A DNA stretch of 12,081 nt from a bacterium (GTDB taxonomy: Bacteria; Eremiobacterota; Eremiobacteria; Baltobacterales; Baltobacteraceae). The position numbers and the translations under genes are program-made. The notes beneath the pieces were generated by a model. It did not search any database and had not been told where the DNA came from. It saw only the letters and a list, made by a program, of their open reading frames with translations. Shown here piece by piece: positions 6,582-12,081 of the stretch (position 1 is its first letter; every line of letters begins with the position of its first letter). The stretch is from assembly GCA_021781095.1 (NCBI GenBank), contig JAJXXM010000406.1:1-12081 (forward strand). The letters are read 5' to 3'.

Positions 6582-7775
6582 TTAGAACTGAATCACGCTC
6601 GGCGAACCGATGCCGAACTGAATCTGAATTTGAGTGGCTTTGAGGCCGCCGACGACCGGCGCGCATTGCGTGATCGAGGCGCAGGAGATCGCCGAGACGC
6701 CATACGGAGTCTCATTCGAAGGCCCGCCGCTGTTGAGCTGGAGCTGAACGAACGTGTTCTTGGTCAAGCGGCGCGAGACGCCCAGGAAGTATGCGAAGAG
6801 ATGCTGCGCGTACGGATCGGTTGGGAGATAGTCGCGCGAACTCTGGGGTTCGAAGAAGAACTTCGTTTTAGAATCGGGCGTGTATTCGAGATAGAGGATC
6901 TGGTAGAGCTGCGCCTTGTTCACGCCGTTGATGCCGTTGGGATGATTGAGCCAGCCCGGGGCGACGGTGAACGTGCCGAACATTTTCGGCGTCTTCAGGA
7001 ACGGCACCGTGACCGCGAGCGACCAAACTTGCGCCGAACGCGTCTTCGTGTTGAAGAAGATCGGTCCGTCGGGCGGATTCACGGCGAAGGGCACGGTGTC
7101 GTCGTTCTGCGTCGACGCGCCGATTTTCGACCAGCGCGAAACGTAGGTCGGCGTTACCACGATCGGCAGCACGCGGCCGTTATTGAACTTAATCGAGAAG
7201 AGTCGCTCGTAGTTGAAGAACAGGAACGTATCCTTCGTGGTGACGTTGATGTTCTGCGGGGTGCACCCGTTCGCCGAGGTGTTATCGAGATTGACGCATC
7301 CGATCGGATTGGCAAAACCCTGTAAGTAGAGCGGTACGGTTCCACTGTTGAAGCCGTACGGATAATGCTGAAGCTGGTACATCGAGACCATGAAGCGGTT
7401 ATTCGGGTTGAAGCCGTATCCCGCAACGAGATCGACGCCGCCCGGCAGCCACTGACCTTTTGCGGTTCCAATGTTGCCGTAGGGGAACGCCATCGATGCA
7501 TCGGCGGTATAGGTAAAGCCGGTCGGAAGCCCTTGCTGGACGGTCGCACCGCCGACGGGGTGCTGTTCGACCGGGGGAACCTGAGCGACGGTGTGCTTGT
7601 CGACGACATTTTTCGCAGTCGGGGCCTTCATCGCGTTTTTAATCGCGGTGTTCGCGCCGCCGACGACGTTGGTCGCAAAGGCCTCGCTCGTGGTAGCGGC
7701 GGCCGGCGCCGCCGAGAGCCCTAGCGCGATCAGCGCCGCACCAGCGGCTACCGCGCGAAGAGAAAGTTTGTGCAT
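6582..7775 (-). CDS. Predicted outer-membrane beta-barrel protein of unknown family
   Basis: 397 residues. Signal peptide 1-27 (Lys3/Arg7, hydrophobic 8-23, cleavage after PAAA). Residues 28-85 look unstructured and Ala/Thr/Pro/Val-rich. From about 86 onward there are many short amphipathic strands with alternating hydrophobic and aromatic residues, e.g. FLFFNYERLFSIKF (184-197), LYQILYLEYTP (290-300), TKFFFEP (304-310), FAYFLGVSRRL (327-337), TFVQLQLNSG (341-350). The chain ends SVIQF: a C-terminal aromatic residue is the classic BAM recognition signal. Four Cys form two close pairs (160/171 and 365/371), perhaps in surface loops. I do not recognise a named family; a porin or substrate-specific channel is likely. 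ATG 7773-7775 is chosen because GGAG lies 6 nt upstream; the TTG 7785-7787 and ATG 7779-7781 starts overlap or abut that site. It is followed 16 bp later by the SGNH lipoprotein, a likely partner. Confidence 0.8.
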   Translation of the reverse strand: MHKLSLRAVAAGAALIALGLSAAPAAATTSEAFATNVVGGANTAIKNAMKAPTAKNVVDKHTVAQVPPVEQHPVGGATVQQGLPTGFTYTADASMAFPYGNIGTAKGQWLPGGVDLVAGYGFNPNNRFMVSMYQLQHYPYGFNSGTVPLYLQGFANPIGCVNLDNTSANGCTPQNINVTTKDTFLFFNYERLFSIKFNNGRVLPIVVTPTYVSRWSKIGASTQNDDTVPFAVNPPDGPIFFNTKTRSAQVWSLAVTVPFLKTPKMFGTFTVAPGWLNHPNGINGVNKAQLYQILYLEYTPDSKTKFFFEPQSSRDYLPTDPYAQHLFAYFLGVSRRLTKNTFVQLQLNSGGPSNETPYGVSAISCASITQCAPVVGGLKATQIQIQFGIGSPSVIQF

Positions 7776-7879
7776 TCGCATCTCCAAATCGGGAGCCCGG
7801 CGGAAAACGGAAAAGCGTCCCCCGGTTGGAGGGTAGAGTTGCTCTTAATGGCCCGCTTTCCCTGGCGTGGAGAGTCGCC
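7776..7879 (-). promoter_or_regulatory. 104-bp gap between the RND permease and barrel genes
   Basis: Contains the barrel gene's GGAG ribosome site (7782-7785). An imperfect inverted repeat, GGAAAAGCG (7809-7817) with CGCTTTCC (7854-7861) and one bulged base, could fold but has a long loop and no U-run, so it is a poor terminator. No clear promoter is visible. The barrel and lipoprotein genes may be read through from lipA-RND or have their own promoter here. Confidence 0.3.
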
Positions 7880-10800
7880 TTAACCCTGCGGGGGCGTCGA
7901 ATTTTCTCCGAGCTCGAGCCCGGCGGTCGTGCCGTGGGTTTCCACGAACGGGCGGCCGAAAAACCGCTCCTCCGCGCTCTTGATGACCACATAGAGCACT
8001 GGGGTGACGAGGAGGTTGAGGAACGTCGAGACGACCATCCCTCCGAATACGACCGTGCCGATCGACTGGCGCGCGGCGCTCCCGGCCCCGGTGGCAAAGA
8101 CCAGGGGAGTGGCGCCGAGGATGAAGGCGATCGAGGTCATGAGGATCGGCCGGAGGCGCGTTTGGGCCCCCCGGAGGGCGGCGGTGGTGATATCGGCGCC
8201 GGCGCGGAGCTGTTGGTTGGCAAACTCGACGATAAGAATCGCGTTCTTACTTGCCAACCCGACGAGCATAACGTAGCCGACCTGAACGTAGACGTTCTGG
8301 GCCATGTTCCCGAATGGATTGGGAATGGGTACCCCAACCGCGCCGAGGATACCAAAGATGAAGTCAGGCACGAGATTGCGCAACCCGATCAATGCCAGGG
8401 CCCCAAAGAGGGCGGCCGGGACGGCGAGCAAGACGATGAGCGGGTCGATCCAGTTCTCGTAGAGCGCCGCCAGCACGAGGAAGACGAAGATGATGCCGAG
8501 CGTGAAGAGCAAGATCGTCTGCGTTCCGGCATGGATCTCTTCTAACGAGATACCGCTCCACTCGTAGCTGACGCCTGGCGGCGCGACGCGTTTGAAGATT
8601 TGCTCCATCGCGGTGATGGCCTCGCCCGAACTGTGCCCGCTCGCGGCTTGCCCGGTAATCTCGATATTGCGGTAGAGATTGTAATGGTCGATCACCGGGG
8701 CGGAGAGGGCGCGCTTGACGCTCACGAGTTCGGGAAGCGGGATCATGCCGCCGCTCGCCGAGCGCGTATAGAGGCTCTGTAACGACGCGATCCGATCGCG
8801 ATACGGCTCGTCGCCCTCGACGTAGACGCGATAGGATTGGTCGAGATAATTAAAATCGTTGACGTACGCGCCGCCGAGCATGACTCCCAGCGTCGCATAG
8901 AGATCGCTGAGCGGGACTCCGAGAGAGATCGCCTTCTGGCGATCGACGGTTGCATCGAGCTGCGGTGAATTAATTGCGAATTGCGTGCGCACCTGAACGA
9001 GCCGGGGATCCTTCGCGGCCGCCGCGATAATTTTCTTCGCCACGGCATCTAGCTGACGAAGGGTTAAGGTGCCGTTGTTCTCTAACTCGAATTGAAAACC
9101 GGCCGTCGTTCCAACGCCGCTGATGGCCGGAGGATTTACGACGAGAACCTGAGCTCTTGCATACGACATGAAGTGGAAAAAGTATTTAAGAGAAAGAAAG
9201 CTCGCCGTATTGAATGGACCCGTTCGATCGTTCCAGGGTTTAAGGCGAATGAACATCATTCCGCGATTCGGCGTCGAGCCTCCGAAGCTGAATCCGCCAA
9301 TATTAAAAACGTGCTCGACTTGCGGTTGTGAGAGGAAATATTTCTCGACTTGAACGGCTACCGCATGCTCTCCCGCAAGTGAGGTTCCTTCCGGCGCCTG
9401 AATGATACACATCAGGAAGCCTTGGTCTTCGTCGGGTATGAAGCCGGAGGGAATAACCTTGAACAATACGACGACGAGAGCCAGGGTTGCCGCGAATCCA
9501 ACCAAAACGCGACGCCGTACTTTTATAAGTCGCGGCAGCGTCGCGGCGTAAGAGTTACGAAAGCGCTCGAGGCGGCGATTGAACCAGGTAAAGAGGCCGA
9601 AACGCGGCGGCCGGTCGCCGACGTGCAAGAACTTCACTGCTAACGGCGGCGCGAGCGTGAGGGATGCGAAGAGCGAGATGGAAATCGAGCCGACGATCGT
9701 CAGCGCAAACTGTTTGTAGATCTGGCCGGTCGTTCCCGGAAAGAATGCGACCGGAATGAAGACCGCTAGGAGGACGAGCGACGACGCGACGACCGCTCCT
9801 TGGATCTCTTCCATCGCTTCGGCCGCCCCCGCGAGCACACCCGTGCCGCGGAGTTTTACGATGCGTTCGATGTTTTCGATGACCACGATGGCGTCGTCGA
9901 CGACGAGCCCGGTCGCCAGCGTGATGCCGAACAACGTGATCGTATTGATCGAAAAACCGAAGATTTTCATGATTGCGAACGTCCCGATCAAGGCGACCGG
10001 AATCGTAATCGCGGGGATGAGCGTCGCGCGTCCGTTCTGCAAGAAGAGGTAGATGACGGCGATCACGAGGAGGATCGAAATTAATAGCGTGACCAAGACG
10101 TCCTTGATCGACTCTTGCACGAACGCGGTAGAGCTGAAGGCGACTTGGTAATGAACGCCGGCTGGAAACTTCTTTTCCAGCTTGTTCATCTCGGCGATAA
10201 CCGCGCTCGAGACGGTGAGAGCGTTTGCCGAAGGATACTGCTGGACGCCCATGCCGACGACGTTTTGGTGCCCGTCGAAGCGCAAGAAGCTGCTGTAATC
10301 CTCGGCGCCGAGATCGACGCGCGCGACGTCGCCGAGGCGGGTGATGCCGCCGTTGGGGTCGGAGCGCAAAATGATGTCGCGGAACTGCTGCGGCGTCGTG
10401 AGGCGTCCCTGAACGCTCACGACGTAGGTGTAGGGTTGGTTCGCAGGCTGCGGAGGCGAGCCGATGCTGCCGCCGGCGACGGCCGCGTTCTGGGTTTGAA
10501 TCGCCGAGAGTACGTCGGTAACCGTGAGGCCGCGCGCTGCGAGCTCGTGCGGGTCGAGCCATATACGCATGGCGTAGAGGCGCTCGCCGAAGATATTGAC
10601 GTTGCTGACGCCCGGAATACGCTTGAGATCGTTGACGATATTCAGCGCGGCGTAGTTGCTGAGGAAGAGCGTGTCGTATTTTTTCGTGTTCGAGATGAGC
10701 GCCATGCCCATGACGAACGATCCGGCGTTTTTGCTGACCGTAACGCCGGATTGCGTTACGGTTCCAGGAAGACGCCCGAACGCACTCTGGATCGCGTTCT

Positions 10801-11119
10801 GCACGTCGGCGGCGGCGATGTCGAGATCGGTCCCTAAGTGAAAGGTACAGGTGATCGACGAGGAACCTTGCGCGCTCACCGACGAGACGTAATTGAGACC
10901 TTGGACGCCGTTCACCGCTTGTTCCAGCGGGATGGTAACCGAGGACTCCACCGTCTTCGGATCGGCGCCAAGGTAGAACGCCGAGATCGTAACGACCGGC
11001 GGATTGATCTGCGGGTACTGTGCGACCGGGAGGGTCGGAATTGCAATAAGTCCGGCGATCGTGATGATCAGCGCGAAGACCGTTGCGAAGATCGGACGAT
11101 TGAGAAAGAACTTGGTCAC
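7880..11119 (-). CDS. RND multidrug efflux permease, HAE1/AcrB-type
   Basis: 1079 residues, the normal size for a proton-driven RND exporter, which normally forms a trimer working with a periplasmic adaptor and an outer-membrane channel. TM1 is at NRPIFATVFALIITIAGL (7-24), followed by the first porter/docking loop (about 30-335). TM2-TM6 follow, with the TM4 proton-relay pair GLVVDD (404-409, Asp408/Asp409) and IENIER (414-419). TM7 is around 538-556, then the second periplasmic loop with GFIPDEDQG (559-567). TM8-TM12 start near 865, with GLASKNAILIVEF (954-966, Lys958) and RLRPILM (988-994, Arg990); these match the AcrB proton-relay residues. Compared with AcrB/MexB as I remember them, about 23 extra residues lie between TM9 and TM10 (about 914-940). 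The start is GTG, overlapping the lipA stop by 4 bases. No adaptor or channel gene is in the window; substrate unknown. GC falls to about 48-51% over 9121-9540. Confidence 0.97.
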   Translation of the reverse strand: MTKFFLNRPIFATVFALIITIAGLIAIPTLPVAQYPQINPPVVTISAFYLGADPKTVESSVTIPLEQAVNGVQGLNYVSSVSAQGSSSITCTFHLGTDLDIAAADVQNAIQSAFGRLPGTVTQSGVTVSKNAGSFVMGMALISNTKKYDTLFLSNYAALNIVNDLKRIPGVSNVNIFGERLYAMRIWLDPHELAARGLTVTDVLSAIQTQNAAVAGGSIGSPPQPANQPYTYVVSVQGRLTTPQQFRDIILRSDPNGGITRLGDVARVDLGAEDYSSFLRFDGHQNVVGMGVQQYPSANALTVSSAVIAEMNKLEKKFPAGVHYQVAFSSTAFVQESIKDVLVTLLISILLVIAVIYLFLQNGRATLIPAITIPVALIGTFAIMKIFGFSINTITLFGITLATGLVVDDAIVVIENIERIVKLRGTGVLAGAAEAMEEIQGAVVASSLVLLAVFIPVAFFPGTTGQIYKQFALTIVGSISISLFASLTLAPPLAVKFLHVGDRPPRFGLFTWFNRRLERFRNSYAATLPRLIKVRRRVLVGFAATLALVVVLFKVIPSGFIPDEDQGFLMCIIQAPEGTSLAGEHAVAVQVEKYFLSQPQVEHVFNIGGFSFGGSTPNRGMMFIRLKPWNDRTGPFNTASFLSLKYFFHFMSYARAQVLVVNPPAISGVGTTAGFQFELENNGTLTLRQLDAVAKKIIAAAAKDPRLVQVRTQFAINSPQLDATVDRQKAISLGVPLSDLYATLGVMLGGAYVNDFNYLDQSYRVYVEGDEPYRDRIASLQSLYTRSASGGMIPLPELVSVKRALSAPVIDHYNLYRNIEITGQAASGHSSGEAITAMEQIFKRVAPPGVSYEWSGISLEEIHAGTQTILLFTLGIIFVFLVLAALYENWIDPLIVLLAVPAALFGALALIGLRNLVPDFIFGILGAVGVPIPNPFGNMAQNVYVQVGYVMLVGLASKNAILIVEFANQQLRAGADITTAALRGAQTRLRPILMTSIAFILGATPLVFATGAGSAARQSIGTVVFGGMVVSTFLNLLVTPVLYVVIKSAEERFFGRPFVETHGTTAGLELGENSTPPQG

Positions 11120-12018
11120 GCCGAGAACGCCTGCTCTGCGTGGTAGGAAGACCGCGAGAGTGGGCTGCTCACGACTTGATGGAATCCTTTCGAACGGGCG
11201 AGCGCTCCGAGTTCGGCAAAGCGCTGCGGGGTGATGAATTCGGTGACCGGAAGATGTTTCTTACCGGGTTGCAGATACTGGCCCATCGTGAAAATATCGA
11301 CACCCGCCGCGCGAGCGTCGTCCATCGCCGCTTCGATCTCTTCGGGTCGCTCGCCGAGGCCGAGCATGAGCGAGGTCTTAGTAAAGCGCTCGGGGGCGCG
11401 TTCTTTCGCGTGTCGGAGGATCGCCAGCGACTGATCGTACTTCGCGCGTTTATCGCGCACGTGCGGGGTGAGGCGACGTACGGTCTCGATGTTGTGGGCG
11501 AAAACGTCGGGGCGGGAATCGAGCACGATCTCTAAAGCGGTGAGGTCGCCGCGATAATCTCCGCTGAGAATTTCGACGCGCGCACCCGGCACGCGTTCGT
11601 GAATCGCGCGAACGGTGTTCGCAAAAATCAACGCTCCGCCGTCGGCGAGATCGTCCCGGTCGACCGCGGTGAGCACCAGATATTTCCAGCCGAGATCGCG
11701 AACGGCATCGGCGACCCGCGTCGGCTCGAGCCAATCCACGATCCCGCGGGGATTCCCGGTCTTGACGTTGCAGAATCGGCAACCGCGGGTGCAGGTGTCG
11801 CCGAGGATCATAATCGTGGCGGTTCCCGCGCCCCAGCACTCCGCAAGGTTCGGGCAGGCCGCTTCCTTGCAGACCGTGTTCAGCGTGAGGCCGGAGACCT
11901 TGGCCTTCACGCGCTCGTAGTCCTCACCATGGGGCAGGCTCACGCGAAGCCAGTCGGGCTTCCGTGCGTAGCGCACCGCCTCAGGGGGCGTAGCGGTGAG
12001 GTCGATCTCTATGGCCAT
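11116..12018 (-). CDS. lipA: Lipoyl synthase, radical SAM [4Fe-4S] enzyme
   Basis: 300 residues, typical length. Inserts two sulfurs into protein-bound octanoyl groups to make lipoyl cofactor for 2-oxoacid dehydrogenases and the glycine cleavage system, in the cytosol. Auxiliary cluster CX4CX5C: Cys50, Cys55, Cys61 (TVCKEAACPNLAECW). Radical SAM CX3CX2C: Cys76, Cys80, Cys83 (TCTRGCRFC). Other family marks: VLTAVDRDDLADGGA (115-129), EILSGDYRG (148-156), PDVFAHNIETV (168-178), TSLMLGLGE (214-222), QYLQPGKKHLPV (246-257) and the C-terminal RSSYHAEQ (289-296), whose Ser supplies the fourth ligand of the auxiliary cluster. ATG 12016-12018 is preferred because the protein then begins a typical short distance before the conserved core. 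Upstream a TAGAAT (-10-like) is only 10 nt from the ATG and there is no clear ribosome site. The stop overlaps the RND GTG start (GTGA). lipB is not in the window. Confidence 0.98.
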   Translation of the reverse strand: MAIEIDLTATPPEAVRYARKPDWLRVSLPHGEDYERVKAKVSGLTLNTVCKEAACPNLAECWGAGTATIMILGDTCTRGCRFCNVKTGNPRGIVDWLEPTRVADAVRDLGWKYLVLTAVDRDDLADGGALIFANTVRAIHERVPGARVEILSGDYRGDLTALEIVLDSRPDVFAHNIETVRRLTPHVRDKRAKYDQSLAILRHAKERAPERFTKTSLMLGLGERPEEIEAAMDDARAAGVDIFTMGQYLQPGKKHLPVTEFITPQRFAELGALARSKGFHQVVSSPLSRSSYHAEQAFSA

Positions 12019-12028
12019 AACGTCGCAG

Positions 12029-12034
12029 ATTCTA
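12029..12034 (-). promoter_or_regulatory. Possible -10 box (TAGAAT) just upstream of lipA
   Basis: TAGAAT on the minus strand matches five of six consensus -10 bases and ends 10 nt before the lipA ATG. If used, the mRNA would be leaderless or nearly so, which would agree with the missing Shine-Dalgarno. No matching -35 is seen at 16-18 nt, so this is tentative. Confidence 0.3.
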
Positions 12035-12041
12035 ACATCCC

Positions 12042-12059
12042 GCAGCCGCCGAAGGCTGC
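12042..12059. repeat. 6-bp inverted repeat upstream of lipA
   Basis: GCAGCC (12042-12047) and GGCTGC (12054-12059) pair around a 6-nt loop. No U-run follows on either strand. It occupies the place where a lipA -35 or an operator would lie if the -10 at 12029-12034 is real; it could equally be the tail of an upstream gene outside the window. Confidence 0.35.
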
Positions 12060-12081
12060 ATCCTAAACCTAATGGAGCGAG

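Noticed and set aside
6426..7325. 299-residue plus-strand open frame opposite the barrel and SGNH genes
   Set aside because: Antisense to two genes with signal peptides and catalytic motifs; rich in Arg, Glu and Asp with no domain.
7776..7787. TTG (7785-7787) or ATG (7779-7781) as the barrel start
   Set aside because: Both overlap or abut the GGAG ribosome site; the ATG at 7773-7775 has a normal 6-nt spacing and begins a clean signal peptide.
7809..7861. Imperfect inverted repeat between the RND and barrel genes as a terminator
   Set aside because: Short arms, a bulge, a 36-nt loop and no U-run.
9555..10562. 335-residue minus-strand open frame inside the RND gene
   Set aside because: It is out of frame with an intact, fully conserved permease and is mostly Arg/Ser/His.
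1..12081. Possible mobile element, CRISPR array, toxin-antitoxin or defence system
   Set aside because: No transposase, integrase, direct-repeat array, tRNA end or defence-type domain was seen on either strand; the genes are intact and mostly housekeeping or envelope functions.

Overview
The window is about 12 kb of fairly GC-rich chromosomal DNA (local samples run from about 48 to 70% GC) carrying nine genes: one cut by the left edge, eight complete. Most of it looks like ordinary chromosome: I see no tRNA, rRNA, CRISPR array, insertion sequence, integrase or phage gene. The organism is a diderm (Gram-negative-type) bacterium, shown by a predicted outer-membrane beta-barrel ending in an aromatic residue, a lipoprotein and a tripartite-type RND exporter. 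The mix (DUF151 bifunctional nuclease, secreted NTF2-like proteins, large SGNH lipoprotein, hexameric-type GDH) fits an uncultured-lineage phylum such as Eremiobacterota/Vulcanimicrobiota or Acidobacteriota. That placement is inference with low confidence.

Layout. (1) 1-643, minus: the N-terminal 214 residues of S-methyl-5'-thioadenosine phosphorylase (mtnP). (2) 681-1743, plus, divergent from mtnP: two small secreted or membrane-anchored NTF2/SnoaL-like proteins in tandem. They appear to be old paralogues because they share a Cys pair with identical spacing. (3) 1759-2235, minus: a bifunctional-nuclease-domain (DUF151) protein, convergent with the NTF2-like genes and divergent from (4). (4) 2301-4773, plus: the translation-associated ATPase ychF, then a Glu/Leu/Phe/Val dehydrogenase (glutamate dehydrogenase type) behind a 118-nt leader. 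A perfect 18-bp hairpin at 4795-4834 separates this block from the genes converging on it. (5) 4850-12018, all minus, read right to left: lipoyl synthase lipA, an RND efflux permease whose GTG start overlaps the lipA stop by 4 bases, a predicted outer-membrane beta-barrel, and a large SGNH/GDSL hydrolase lipoprotein 16 bases behind the barrel gene.

How the genes may work together. The left and centre hold housekeeping functions (methylthioadenosine salvage, YchF, glutamate metabolism, lipoate synthesis). The right half adds an envelope set: exporter, beta-barrel and lipid-anchored esterase/lipase. The two strongest leads for something not routinely described are the barrel + SGNH-lipoprotein gene pair and the Cys-paired NTF2-like tandem. 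Other points worth checking are lipA translationally coupled to an RND permease with no membrane-fusion partner in view, a roughly 23-residue insertion between TM9 and TM10 of that permease, and a low-GC patch inside its gene. None of these amounts to a demonstrated new system from sequence alone.
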